Shown: piece by piece, positions 7,983-16,435 of the stretch | Layout: every line of letters starts with the position of its first letter | How positions within the stretch are numbered: position 1 is the first letter of the stretch | Source of the DNA: Bin16 sp965206315 | GTDB lineage: Bacteria > Chloroflexota > Dehalococcoidia > Lucifugimonadales > Australimonadaceae | Reading direction: 5' to 3' | DNA: 64,000 bases | NCBI GenBank assembly: GCA_965206315.1 | Contig: OZ242210.1 | Span: 2,232,001 to 2,296,000 of the forward strand | Notes under the pieces: generated by a model | What the model saw: the letters and a program-made list of their open reading frames with translations, nothing else | The model's database searches: none | What the model was told of the DNA's origin: nothing | Translations under genes and position numbers: made by a program

Positions 7983-8639
7983 ATGGCAGTTGACACGTGG
8001 GTTGAGCGGCTGCGCGAGTTGGACACCTGCGCCGTCTCGGACGCGCAGGACAAGCTCGGCATCAAGGGCACCGTCCTCGGCATCCTGCCGTTGTACGAGA
8101 CGGGCCGGATCGCCGGGCGCGCCGTGACGTTCAAGCTGAAGACGAAAGGCAACGAGACCACGACGCGCCACCTCGGCACGTCCGCCGTCGAGGCCTCCGA
8201 TCCGGGCGACATCATCGTCTGCGACCACCGGGGCAGGACGGACGTGGCGGGCTGGGGCGGCATCCTCTCGACCGCTGCGAAGACGCGCGGCGTCGCGGGC
8301 GTCATCATCGACGGCGCGTCGCGCGACGTGGACGAGGCGAAGGGCCTCGGCCTGCCGCTGTTCGCGCGGGCGGCGGTGCCGCTCACTGCTCGGGGGCGCG
8401 TCGTCGAGGAGTCCACGAACGAGCCCATCGAGATAGGCGGCGTGAGCCTCGCGCCGGGCGACTACGTCATCGCCGACAACAGCGGCATCGTCGTTGTGCC
8501 GCAGGACCGCGTTGCCGAGGTCGTGCCCGAGGCGGAGAGCATCGTCGCCCGTGAGCAGGCGATGGCCCGCGACGTCATGGACGGCAAGTCGGTCGTCGAA
8601 GTGATGGGGATCAACTACGAGCAGATGCTCGCCCGATAG
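7983..8639 (+). CDS. RraA-family protein (aldolase/dimethylmenaquinone-methyltransferase-like), copy 1
   Basis: A 218-residue RraA-fold protein. The family includes 4-hydroxy-4-methyl-2-oxoglutarate / 4-carboxy-4-hydroxy-2-oxoadipate aldolases and the RNase E regulator RraA. The typical GGILSTAAKTRGVAGVIIDGASRDVDE segment is present: the Gly-rich strand and Arg-Asp pair that bind metal and oxo-acid in the aldolases. The protein ends with the family's GDYVIADNSGIVVVPQDRV block. The ATG at 7983 has GGAGGGG about 6 nt upstream. It is 26 bp after RidA and 11 bp before a second, divergent copy. An aldolase is more likely than an RNase E inhibitor, but the substrate is unknown. Confidence 0.85.
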   Translation: MAVDTWVERLRELDTCAVSDAQDKLGIKGTVLGILPLYETGRIAGRAVTFKLKTKGNETTTRHLGTSAVEASDPGDIIVCDHRGRTDVAGWGGILSTAAKTRGVAGVIIDGASRDVDEAKGLGLPLFARAAVPLTARGRVVEESTNEPIEIGGVSLAPGDYVIADNSGIVVVPQDRVAEVVPEAESIVAREQAMARDVMDGKSVVEVMGINYEQMLAR

Positions 8640-8650
8640 GAGGAGAAGCA

Positions 8651-9283
8651 ATGACGGAGATTACGGATCGCCCGGACGCTGCGCTCGTCGACGCTGTCCG
8701 GGGCATCGGGACCGCGACGCTGCACGAGGCCGGAGGCCAGATTGGCGCGCTGCCGTCGTACATCAAGCCGGTGTCCAACGACTGGTACGTGTGCGGCGCG
8801 GCGATGACCGTGCTGTCGCCGCCGAAGGATAACCTCTGGCTGCACCGCGGCATCTACCACGCCCAGCCCGGCGAGGTGATGGTGGTGGACACAGGCGGCT
8901 TTCACGAGGCCGGCTACTGGGGCGAGATCATGACCCACGCCGCCCAGCAGGTCGGTATCGCGGGGCTGGTGATCGACGGCTGCGTGCGGGACGGCTCCAT
9001 CCTCGAGGAGCTGGGCATGCCCGTCTTCTCGGCGGGACTCTGCATCAGGGGCACCGCCAAGAACAAGGAAGCCTACGGCGCGATCAACATCCCCATCCGC
9101 ATCGGCGAGATATGGGTGAACCCGGGTGACCTCGTGGTCGGCGACCGTGACGGCGTCGTCGTCGTGCCCCAGGAGCGCATCGGCGAAGTGCTCGAGAAGT
9201 CGCGGGCGCGCGAGGAGAAGGAAGCGAACACCATCTCCCGCCTCCACCAGGGCGAGCGCACGGTGGACATGTACGGCTTCTAG
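8651..9283 (+). CDS. RraA-family protein, copy 2
   Basis: A 210-residue RraA-fold protein next to copy 1 but clearly different in sequence. It has the family's GEIMTHAAQQVGIAGLVIDGCVRDGS core, with the conserved Arg-Asp, and the closing GDLVVGDRDGVVVVPQERI block. A strong GGAGGAG lies just before the ATG at 8651. Two unlike RraA proteins side by side may form a hetero-oligomer or act on successive oxo-acid substrates; neither can be shown from sequence. A 13-bp hairpin at 9311-9340 closes the transcription unit. Confidence 0.85.
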   Translation: MTEITDRPDAALVDAVRGIGTATLHEAGGQIGALPSYIKPVSNDWYVCGAAMTVLSPPKDNLWLHRGIYHAQPGEVMVVDTGGFHEAGYWGEIMTHAAQQVGIAGLVIDGCVRDGSILEELGMPVFSAGLCIRGTAKNKEAYGAINIPIRIGEIWVNPGDLVVGDRDGVVVVPQERIGEVLEKSRAREEKEANTISRLHQGERTVDMYGF

Positions 9284-9310
9284 GGCTCGTTATCCACGAG
9301 GCTTCGCATC

Positions 9311-9340
9311 GAAGAGGCGGCGCACCGGCGCCGCCTCTTC
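9311..9340 (+). terminator. Strong stem-loop after the RraA genes
   Basis: A perfect 13-bp stem (9311-9323 with 9328-9340) with a 4-base loop ACCG lies 28 bp past the second RraA stop codon. No long T run follows (TGCATT), so termination may be only partly intrinsic. Confidence 0.7.
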
Positions 9341-9421
9341 TGCATTAACGCGCCTGCGTATCTCGTTCCATGCGGGGCCAACGGAGTGATACAAGCGGCT
9401 GACGCTTATGGGAGGTGTCGC

Positions 9422-9499
9422 ATGAACGCGAAGAAGATCATCATCGGTCTCATCGTCATCGCCATCGTAGTGACCATCATCATCAACGTCGCCGGATAA
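9422..9499 (+). CDS. 25-residue single-helix membrane peptide (hypothetical)
   Basis: An ATG at 9422 follows GGGAGG (9411-9416) at 5-nt spacing and opens a 25-codon frame ending in TAA. After a short basic N-terminus (MNAKK) the rest is one run of Ile/Val-rich residues long enough to span the membrane. It sits in the 219-bp gap between the RraA terminator and the convergent exonuclease gene. A good ribosome binding site plus a classic positive-inside helix make it credible. Function unknown; small regulators of membrane complexes and type I toxins look like this, though no antisense RNA is evident. Confidence 0.55.
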   Translation: MNAKKIIIGLIVIAIVVTIIINVAG

Positions 9500-9502
9500 G
9501 AC

Positions 9503-10036
9503 TCACTCCGGCGGCGGCAGCACCACTGTCGCGTCGCCGAGGAAGAGCGGCTCGCCGCGCAGCACGCGCATGAACAGCTCGTGCGTCAGGTCGAGATCGA
9601 CGCGGTTGTAGTCGACCAGCCGCTGCGGGGCCTCTATCCATGCGCGCGCGTTCTGCCGGTGGTCCCAGGTCACCTTCTCTTCCCCGAAGGTGTAGTAGCA
9701 GATCCTGTCCAGGCTGATGCGGCGCCCTGCCGCCTGCACGATCGCGATCATCAGGTCGTAGTGCTGTCGCACGGTCAGGCCCAACCCCAGCACGTCGCGC
9801 ATCCAGCGGTTGAGGATGGGGATGTCGAAGCGCGCGCCGTTGAACGTGACGACGGGACCGTCGAAGTTGACCACGAGGCTGTGCAGCTGGGCGAGGCTCG
9901 CGGGCTCGGCGGTGTACATGCCGTAGAGGGCGCCCTGCCGCGTGCCGGTCAGGAGCAACCGGAAGCCCTCCGGGAAGTTCTGCATCGAGCCGCCCGACGT
10001 TTCGACGTCCAGTACGAGGAACTCTCCGGCATCCAT
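9503..10036 (-). CDS. Predicted 3'-5' exonuclease, RNase H-like (YprB type)
   Basis: A 177-residue protein with DEDD-superfamily exonuclease signatures: DVETSG near the N-terminus (Exo I, residues 10-15), the NGARFDIPIL block (Exo II, about 64-73) and YNRVDLDLTHEL (Exo III, about 142-153). These hold the acidic metal ligands. Length and spacing fit the small YprB-like ribonuclease H group, which is often annotated as a predicted exonuclease. TATCCT at 10048-10053 could be its -10 box and would leave a very short 5' leader. Target (RNA or DNA) unknown. Confidence 0.8.
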   Translation of the reverse strand: MDAGEFLVLDVETSGGSMQNFPEGFRLLLTGTRQGALYGMYTAEPASLAQLHSLVVNFDGPVVTFNGARFDIPILNRWMRDVLGLGLTVRQHYDLMIAIVQAAGRRISLDRICYYTFGEEKVTWDHRQNARAWIEAPQRLVDYNRVDLDLTHELFMRVLRGEPLFLGDATVVLPPPE

Positions 10037-10054
10037 TACGGCTCGTCAGGATAG

Positions 10055-10105
10055 CGCAGCGGGAGGGTGCGTCGTCCTCTCTCTCAGGGAGAGGGTCAGG
10101 GTGGG
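10055..10105. repeat. Single copy of the GGGAGAGGG...GGGTG intergenic repeat module
   Basis: The short palindromic CTCTCTCAGGGAGAG core followed by a GGGTGGGGGTGGG run resembles the modules that make up the repeat mosaics at 22493-23120, 28640-29032 and 29690-30003. It lies between two minus-strand genes and touches no coding sequence. Confidence 0.55.
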
Positions 10106-10111
10106 GGTGGG

Positions 10112-11518
10112 CTACCGGGACGTGCTCCGTTCCAGGGGACCGTCTTCAGGACGAGCCTCGTCCTCGGACGATCCGTCCGTCGCCTCCGGCGCAGGTTCGT
10201 CAGCCTCGGCCACGGGGGCTTCGTCAGGAACAGGCTCCGGTTCCTCCTCCGGCTCCTGCGGAAGCTCGGGCTCCGGCGGTCCCGGGAATGCGGACTCCTC
10301 GTTGGCCTGGGCGGCCTCCAATTCGGCGAGCGCCTCCGCTGCCGCCATCGCTTCCAGCGCCGCCAGCGCCTCTTCTTCGGCGATCGCCCTGGATTCGGCT
10401 GCCCTCGTGGTTGCCTCCCGGTTCTCCAGGATGCGGCGCTGCTCCTCCGCCTCCCGCCGCGTTCGGATGACCATTCCGTAGTGCACCGCGAGCGTGTAGA
10501 TGACCCCCATGGTCGGCACGCCGAGGAGCGCCCCCGTGATGCCCGCGAGCCGCGCGCCGAGCACCACCGCGATGACAACGAGCATGGCAGGCATCCGCAC
10601 AGCGCTCCCCAGGATGCGCGGGCTGAGGATGTTGAGCATGACCTGCTGGATGAACAGCAGCACCAGCAGCACCGTGAGCAGCTTGACGAAGTCGCCCGAG
10701 AGGGCCGCGATGAGGAGCGGCAGGGCGAGCGCCAGCCAGTCTCCAACGAACGGCACCGCGAGCAGCAGGCTGGAGATGAGCGCCACGGGAAGCGCGGCGG
10801 GCAGGCCGGTTGCGAACATGACCGATGCGGTGCCGACGCCGTAGATGAGGGAGATGAGCACCATGCCCCTGAGGTAGCTGCGGAACGTCTCGTCGATCAC
10901 TCCCAGGACGTACCGCGTCTCGCGCTCCGCGTTGCGGGGGAGCACCTTCAGCGCCTCGTTCAGGCGGCGCCCGCCGTCCAGTACGACGTAGAAGGAGATG
11001 ACGGTTATCAACGAGATAGCGAAGATGACGAAGACGACGTTCCCCAGGAGCCCGAGCGCGTTGCTCGTGATGCTCTCCTGCAGGTTGGCGGCGATGCTTC
11101 CCAACTGCTCGATCTGGAGAAGGGTGGTGAGGTCAACCCGTATGTCGAACCCGGCGAGATACTCCTCCGCTGCGGTGATGAACTCGGGGATCCGGTCGAC
11201 GTAGTCGGGGATGACCTCGGCGAGGTCGATGATCTGGGTGATGGTGGCGGGGATCACGAGGGCGCCGATGACGGCAACCACGGCGCCGAGCGCCAGGTAG
11301 ACGATCAGTATGGCCAGCGGCCGCTTCATGCCGGGGATGCGCATGAGCCAGCGCACCGTGTGGATGATGAGCGAGCCGACGAGGTAGGCGAGGAAGAAGA
11401 CGAGGATCAGGTCGCCGAGGAAGTCCCAGATCCGCCGGACGGTGTCGACGACGAAGATGATCGCGCTGAACGCGATAACGACGATGGCGGTTCTGAACCA
11501 GAAATTGCGCTCGATCAT
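10112..11518 (-). CDS. AI-2E family transporter (UPF0118 permease)
   Basis: A 468-residue membrane protein with about eight hydrophobic helices in residues 10-350. It carries the family blocks YFLAYLV-like near the N-terminus, FYVVLDGGRRL in the middle and GxLLGVPTMGVIYTL near the last helices. Family members have been linked to autoinducer-2 export, Na+/H+ exchange or general solute efflux, so the substrate is open. About 100 residues after the membrane domain form a Glu/Ala-rich coiled coil and then a long acidic Pro/Glu tail (about 375-468). Such a tail is not typical of the family and probably lies in the cytoplasm. The flanking minus-strand genes are unrelated. Confidence 0.88.
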   Translation of the reverse strand: MIERNFWFRTAIVVIAFSAIIFVVDTVRRIWDFLGDLILVFFLAYLVGSLIIHTVRWLMRIPGMKRPLAILIVYLALGAVVAVIGALVIPATITQIIDLAEVIPDYVDRIPEFITAAEEYLAGFDIRVDLTTLLQIEQLGSIAANLQESITSNALGLLGNVVFVIFAISLITVISFYVVLDGGRRLNEALKVLPRNAERETRYVLGVIDETFRSYLRGMVLISLIYGVGTASVMFATGLPAALPVALISSLLLAVPFVGDWLALALPLLIAALSGDFVKLLTVLLVLLFIQQVMLNILSPRILGSAVRMPAMLVVIAVVLGARLAGITGALLGVPTMGVIYTLAVHYGMVIRTRREAEEQRRILENREATTRAAESRAIAEEEALAALEAMAAAEALAELEAAQANEESAFPGPPEPELPQEPEEEPEPVPDEAPVAEADEPAPEATDGSSEDEARPEDGPLERSTSR

Positions 11519-11600
11519 CGGCTGCCCGGCGGCATTCTAACTGTTCCTGGGGCATTGGTGAACGCGGAGACCCTTGCAAACGGATTATGCCGAGGGCTTG

Positions 11601-13646
11601 TCAGGGACTGCCAGCGAGTTGCTGTGCGAGTGTTGCCGGGTCGTGGGCGGGCAGGTCGCAGACGTAGCCGTGGCAGACGTAAGCGGTAGGCGTGCCCGCG
11701 TCAGCGCGCCCCTCCAGCAGCGGCGTGGGGAACGGCGAGGCTTCGCCCGGGGCCAGCCCGGCGAATGCGAACGTTGGCAACTGCCGGCGCAGCGGCTCTA
11801 GCAGCGCGCGCGTGCCTTCGCCGGACGGCTCCCCGACGACGACGACCTCCGTAGGCGGCGCGAGGTAACGCTCGATGATGCGCAGCCAGTTCCCGAACCC
11901 CAGCGGGTAGCGCGCCGCGAGCGGTGCGATGCCCCGTATGAGGCGCTCTGCCTTCTGCGCGAGCGACTCGTCGCCAGTGAGCACCGCCATCCGCAGCAGC
12001 GCCTCGGCGGCAGCCGAGCTGCCGCACGGAGTGGCGTTGTCGGTGATGTCGCGCGGACGCACGATCAGCTCCTCGTGGTCGATGCCGACGTCGTAGAACG
12101 CTCCGTCCTCGTCGTCCCAAAAGAGCGCCAGCATCTCGCCCGTAAGCGCCTGCGCCTCGTGGAGCCAGCGGTGCGAGAACGTCGCGGTGTGCAGCGACAG
12201 CAGCCCGTTGATGAGCAGCGCGTAGTCTTCCAGGTAGGCGAGCAGGTGCGCTTTCCCGTCCTTCCACGTGCGGAGCAGCCGCCCGTCGCGGCGCATCTCG
12301 CGCAGCAGGAAGTCGGCGTTGCGTTCTGCTGCGTCGCGGAGGTCGGGCCGGTCGAGCGCGAATGCCGCCTCGGCGAGCGCGCGCAGGGCGAGGCCGTTCC
12401 ACGCGGTCAGCACCTTGTCGTCGGTCGCTGGAGGAATGCGCTCGGCCCGCCGTTCCAGGAGTGCGTGGCGCATCGGTCGCAGTCGTTCGAGCAATTTGCC
12501 TGCGTCGACGCCGAGCTCGCGCCCGGCTGCCGCCGCGCTGTCGCGCACGTGCAGGATGTGGCGACCCTCGAAGTTCGGGTGCACCCCCACGCCGTAGTAC
12601 CGGCGGAACAAGCGGGCGTCCTCCACGCCGAGCACCGCCTCGATCTCCTGCGGCGTCCAGACGTAGAACTTGCCCTCGACGCCCTCGCTGTCGGCGTCCT
12701 GCGACGAGAAGAAGCCGCCGTCCGGGTGGCACAGGTCGCGCAGCAGGTACGCGGTCGTCTCCTCGACGACCTCCCGGTAGCGGGGGTCGCCCGTCGCCTG
12801 GAAGGCTTGCGTGTAGGCGGAGACGAGGAGAGCGTTGTCGTACAGCATCTTCTCGAAGTGCGGCACGAGCCAGAACCGGTCGGTCGAGTAGCGCGCGAAC
12901 CCGCCGCCGAGGTGGTCGTAGATGCCGCCGTTGTGCATCGCCGCGAGCGACGCCTCGACCGTTTCGAGGGCATCGGCGTAGAACGTGCGGGCGTTGCGGG
13001 CGAGCAGGAACTCCATCGGCATCGACTGCGGGAACTTGGGCGCCCCGCCGAAACCGCCATGCTCCGCGTCGTGCAACGCCACGATCCCCTGGCTTGCCGC
13101 TGCAAGCACCTCGTCGTTCACGTCCTCGTCCGCCATCGGAACGCTGGACGCGTTGCGCAGCGCGTCCGTGAGCACCTGAGCGTTCTGCAGCACGGCGTCG
13201 CGGTTGTTGCGGTAGGCGTCGTTGACCGCGGCGACGACCCGCGTCCACGACGGCATGTTGGCGCGGTCCACGGGCGGGAAGTACGTGCCGCCGTAGAAGG
13301 GACGCCCGTCGGGCAGTAGGAAGACGTTGAGCGGCCACCCGCCGTGGCCGTGCAGCTGCTGCACCGCGCTCATGTAGATGCCGTCCACATCCGGACGCTC
13401 CTCCCGGTCGACCTTGATGCTGACGAGGAGGTCGTTCATCACCTGTGCGGTGGCCTCGTTCTCGAACGACTCGCGCTCCATGACGTGGCACCAGTGGCAC
13501 GCCGCGTAGCCGATGGAGACGAGCACCACCTTGTCCTCGGCCTTCGCGCGCTCGAACGCCTCCTCGCCCCACGGGTACCAGTCGACAGGGTTGTGGGCGT
13601 GCTGCAGCAGGTAGGGAGAGGTTTCGTTGATGAGCCGGTTGGGCAT
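11601..13646 (-). CDS. Thioredoxin-domain protein of the YyaL/DUF255 family
   Basis: A 681-residue protein. The N-terminal thioredoxin-like domain starts with the family signature NETSPYLLQHAHNPVDW and holds a redox pair, Cys50 and Cys53, in CHWCHVM. The rest is an alpha/alpha barrel resembling six-hairpin glycosidases. The human homolog is SPATA20. In vivo function is unsettled; a role in redox handling or carbohydrate epimerisation has been suggested. Length matches the family. It is followed on the same strand by the permease (82 bp) and preceded by the cytidylyltransferase-like gene (9 bp). Confidence 0.92.
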   Translation of the reverse strand: MPNRLINETSPYLLQHAHNPVDWYPWGEEAFERAKAEDKVVLVSIGYAACHWCHVMERESFENEATAQVMNDLLVSIKVDREERPDVDGIYMSAVQQLHGHGGWPLNVFLLPDGRPFYGGTYFPPVDRANMPSWTRVVAAVNDAYRNNRDAVLQNAQVLTDALRNASSVPMADEDVNDEVLAAASQGIVALHDAEHGGFGGAPKFPQSMPMEFLLARNARTFYADALETVEASLAAMHNGGIYDHLGGGFARYSTDRFWLVPHFEKMLYDNALLVSAYTQAFQATGDPRYREVVEETTAYLLRDLCHPDGGFFSSQDADSEGVEGKFYVWTPQEIEAVLGVEDARLFRRYYGVGVHPNFEGRHILHVRDSAAAAGRELGVDAGKLLERLRPMRHALLERRAERIPPATDDKVLTAWNGLALRALAEAAFALDRPDLRDAAERNADFLLREMRRDGRLLRTWKDGKAHLLAYLEDYALLINGLLSLHTATFSHRWLHEAQALTGEMLALFWDDEDGAFYDVGIDHEELIVRPRDITDNATPCGSSAAAEALLRMAVLTGDESLAQKAERLIRGIAPLAARYPLGFGNWLRIIERYLAPPTEVVVVGEPSGEGTRALLEPLRRQLPTFAFAGLAPGEASPFPTPLLEGRADAGTPTAYVCHGYVCDLPAHDPATLAQQLAGSP

Positions 13647-13655
13647 GGCGCTACG

Positions 13656-14282
13656 TTACACCATCGCCAGCAGCGCCATGACCGCGGCTGAGGCGATGGG
13701 CACCGTGAGGTTGTCGTCGAGCGGGAGCGGGGTGAGTTCTGTGAGCGCGGCCACGATCGCTCCCGGCACGATCCACCACACGAGCGGCACGTCCGGGTGG
13801 AGCGTCGCGAGCAGCCCAGCGCCCAGCGCCGCGACCGCGAATGCGGTCGTTCCCGCGAGCGATTTCCCGAACCGCCTCGTCCGGTGGTCGCGCACGCCGA
13901 TGAGCGCCGCGAACGGGTCGCCGACCGACAGGAAGAGCATCGCCAGCACCGCGATCTCCTTCTCGAACACGAAGACGAGGAAGGTGGCCGCGAGCCACAT
14001 GAACGTCGCGCCTGTGACCTGGCGGTTCTCGGCCGCCTTGAAGAACGGCAACGTGCGGACCATCCAGTCGTTGACGCCGCCCACGAGCCCGCGCAGCACC
14101 TCCAGCAGCACCGCGCCGAGGCTCCCCGCGATGAGCAGCCACTCCGCCAGATCGAGGGGCAGGAAGAGGATGCCGAGCGGCAGGGCCGATCCCGCCACCA
14201 GGTGGAAGACGCGGCGCGGCCAGAGCGTGGGCGCGACCGGCGGCTCGTACAGGAATTCCGCTACCGGCTCGGGGAGCTTCAT
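13656..14282 (-). CDS. Phosphatidate cytidylyltransferase/dolichol-kinase-like membrane protein
   Basis: A 208-residue integral membrane protein with about five or six hydrophobic segments. It contains a CTP-transferase-like pattern: RRVFHLVAGSALPL near the N-terminus, SVGDPFAALIG in the middle and a final GAIVAALTELTPLPLDDNLTVPI block. This places it with the SEC59/DGK1/VTE5 group, whose members phosphorylate dolichol, diacylglycerol or phytol using CTP. In bacteria a lipid or isoprenoid kinase role is plausible. It lies 9 bp from both neighbours, so it is probably co-transcribed with the cysteine desulfurase and YyaL genes. Confidence 0.8.
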   Translation of the reverse strand: MKLPEPVAEFLYEPPVAPTLWPRRVFHLVAGSALPLGILFLPLDLAEWLLIAGSLGAVLLEVLRGLVGGVNDWMVRTLPFFKAAENRQVTGATFMWLAATFLVFVFEKEIAVLAMLFLSVGDPFAALIGVRDHRTRRFGKSLAGTTAFAVAALGAGLLATLHPDVPLVWWIVPGAIVAALTELTPLPLDDNLTVPIASAAVMALLAMV

Positions 14283-14291
14283 CGCGGTCGG

Positions 14292-15479
14292 CTACCGGGA
14301 GCCGGCCTTCGACAGCGCGCGCAGCTTCGGCACGAGGTTTGCCATCGTCTTGACGACGTAGTCGACCTCCTCCGCCGTATTCTCCGGCCCGAGCGTCAAC
14401 CGCACGCAACTCCGCGCCAGTTCGTTCGAGCGCCCGAGCGCCAGCAGCACGTGCGACGGCTCCAGCGACCCCGCCGTGCAGGCGCTGCCGCTCGACGCCG
14501 CTACGCCTGCGAGGTCGAGTCCCATCAGCAGCGGCTCCGCCTCGACGCCGTGGAACGAGACGTTCACATTCCCCGGCAGCCGTGCGTCCGTGTCGCCGTT
14601 CACCTCGACGCGGTCCACGCGTTCGAGGATGCCGCTCAGCAGGCGGTCGCGGAGCGCGGCGCAGGCTGCGACGTTCTGCTCGCGCTCGCGTTCCGCGCGC
14701 TCCAGCGCTACGCTCATGCCGACGATGCCCGCGGTGTTCTCGGTGCCCGCGCGGCGTTCGCGCTCCTGCGCGCCGCCCACCTGCGTCGGCGCGAACGGCG
14801 TCCCACGCCGGATGTACAGCAGCCCGACGCCCTTCGGCCCGCCGAACTTGTGCGCCGAGAGCGACAGCAGGTCGACGCCAAGGTCGTCGACCTTGACCGG
14901 CACGGCGCCCGCGGCTTGCACCGCGTCCGTGTGCACGGCGATGAAGCGCCGCTCCGAAGCTGCGCGCTCCTTGACGATCCGCGCTATCTCCGCCACCGGC
15001 TGCAGCGTGCCGATCTCGTTGTTCGCGAGCATCACGCTCACGACCGCCGTCTCCGGCCTGACGGCGTCCGCGACGTCCTGCGGACGCACGATGCCGTCGC
15101 GGCCCGGCGGCACGTACGTCGCCTCCCAGCCGAGGCTCTCCAGCAGCTCGACGGCGTGCAGCACGGCGTGGTGCTCGATCGACGTGGTCACGACGTGCCG
15201 CCCGTGCTCCTTCAGCGCGAGGGCAGGGCCCATGATGCCTGCGTTGTCCGACTCTGTGCCGCCGCTCGTGAAGACGATCTCGCCCGGACGCGCCCCGAGG
15301 ACACGCGCGCACCGCTCCCGCGCCTCGTCGAGCGCCTGCCGAGCCTGCTGCGCCAGCGCGTAGATGCTGGACGGGTTGCCGTACCGCTCCGTAAAGAACG
15401 GGCGCATCGCCTCAGCCACCTCCGGCAGCACCGGCGTGGTGGCCGCGTGGTCCATGTAGACCGTCTGCTCAGGCGTCAT
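14292..15479 (-). CDS. Cysteine desulfurase, NifS/IscS type
   Basis: A PLP enzyme that takes sulfur from cysteine to form a persulfide and alanine, feeding Fe-S clusters or thiolated tRNA. Of 395 residues, the N-terminal YMDHAATTP, the SIEHHAV His, PLP-binding Lys211 in LSAHKFGGPKG and the mobile catalytic Cys334 in SSGSACTAG mark it as class I (IscS/NifS). This differs from the class II SufS at 62658-63908. No scaffold protein is adjacent; it follows speB by 41 bp on the minus strand. It may therefore serve tRNA thiolation (MnmA-type) rather than Fe-S assembly, which SufSU here could handle. Confidence 0.93.
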   Translation of the reverse strand: MTPEQTVYMDHAATTPVLPEVAEAMRPFFTERYGNPSSIYALAQQARQALDEARERCARVLGARPGEIVFTSGGTESDNAGIMGPALALKEHGRHVVTTSIEHHAVLHAVELLESLGWEATYVPPGRDGIVRPQDVADAVRPETAVVSVMLANNEIGTLQPVAEIARIVKERAASERRFIAVHTDAVQAAGAVPVKVDDLGVDLLSLSAHKFGGPKGVGLLYIRRGTPFAPTQVGGAQERERRAGTENTAGIVGMSVALERAEREREQNVAACAALRDRLLSGILERVDRVEVNGDTDARLPGNVNVSFHGVEAEPLLMGLDLAGVAASSGSACTAGSLEPSHVLLALGRSNELARSCVRLTLGPENTAEEVDYVVKTMANLVPKLRALSKAGSR

Positions 15480-15520
15480 CTCGTGCGTGCCTCGCGGTCG
15501 TGTAGGTGTTCAGCATACGC

Positions 15521-16417
15521 CTACAGGCGCGCCGTCGCGTACCCGAACAGCTTGTACACCAGCTTCGCCGCGGTGTATGCGCACGCCTCCGGCCCCTCGT
15601 CCGGCGCGAGTTCGACCACGTCGAACCCCACGATGCGCCGTCGCTCGGCGACGACGCGCAGGATGCGCAGCGCCTCCCACCACCCCATGCCGCCCGGCTC
15701 CGGCGTCCCGACCGCCGACATGAACGACGGGTCGAACGCATCGAGGTCGAACGAGACGTAGACGTCCTCGCCGAGCGTGTCGACGATGGCGTCGACGTCC
15801 GCGATCGGCTCCGGGCCGCGCGGGAAGAGCGCGATACCGCGTTCCTTTGCGAACGCGGCCTCCTCGCCGGTCATGCTCCGCACGCCCACGAGCGTAAGGC
15901 TCGACGCGTGGTCGAGCGCTCGCCGTGCCGCGCAGGCGTGGCTGTGCGCCCAGCCCTGGTAGTCGTCCCGCAGGTCGGCCTGCGCGTCGAAGAAGAGCAC
16001 GCTCAGGCCGGGACGCCGCTCCGCGAGCGCGGCGACCGCCCCAGACGTTATCGAGTGCTCGCCGCCGAGCATCCCCACGAGCTTGCCCTGGCCTGCGTAG
16101 ATGGACACCGCCTCGCGGACACGCCCCGCCATCGCCTCAGGCCCCCCCTTTGATTCGAGAACGGGCGCGGGTTCGAGCGCGGGCGCGGTGTGGATGCCGA
16201 CGCCGCACGGTTCGCAGCCGAGCTCCACGTCGTAGTCCTCCATCTCGGCGGACGCGCGGATGATCGCTTCCGGCCCGCGCCGCGTTCCCTTCCGGTAGCT
16301 CGTCGTCTCCTCGTACGGGACGGGCAGCACGACGCACCGCGACCGTTCGAGCGTGTGCTCGTCCGGGTCGAGGATCAGGAACGTGTCGGGGAGGGCGGGC
16401 CGCTCGTTTTCAGTCAT
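15521..16417 (-). CDS. speB: Agmatinase-like ureohydrolase with a Gln in place of a metal-binding His
   Basis: Arginase-superfamily protein of 298 residues, adjacent to speD, so probably agmatinase (agmatine to putrescine plus urea) or the aminopropylagmatine version. Metal-ligand motifs are GGEHS (His121), FDAQAD (Asp144, Asp148) and SFDLDAFD (Asp224, Asp226). The His normally found in DAHxD is Gln146 here: GAC GCG CAG reads clearly in the DNA. This residue bridges the two Mn ions in known enzymes, so metal binding or activity may be altered. GGAGAGCC precedes the ATG. Everything else, including the SHA loop, looks intact. Confidence 0.85.
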   Translation of the reverse strand: MTENERPALPDTFLILDPDEHTLERSRCVVLPVPYEETTSYRKGTRRGPEAIIRASAEMEDYDVELGCEPCGVGIHTAPALEPAPVLESKGGPEAMAGRVREAVSIYAGQGKLVGMLGGEHSITSGAVAALAERRPGLSVLFFDAQADLRDDYQGWAHSHACAARRALDHASSLTLVGVRSMTGEEAAFAKERGIALFPRGPEPIADVDAIVDTLGEDVYVSFDLDAFDPSFMSAVGTPEPGGMGWWEALRILRVVAERRRIVGFDVVELAPDEGPEACAYTAAKLVYKLFGYATARL

Positions 16418-16435
16418 GGCGGCTCTCCTGTGCGA

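Noticed and set aside
10067..11689. 540-residue plus-strand frame across the AI-2E permease
   Set aside because: Antisense shadow of the permease; composition is Arg/Asp/His-rich and lacks any recognisable domain.
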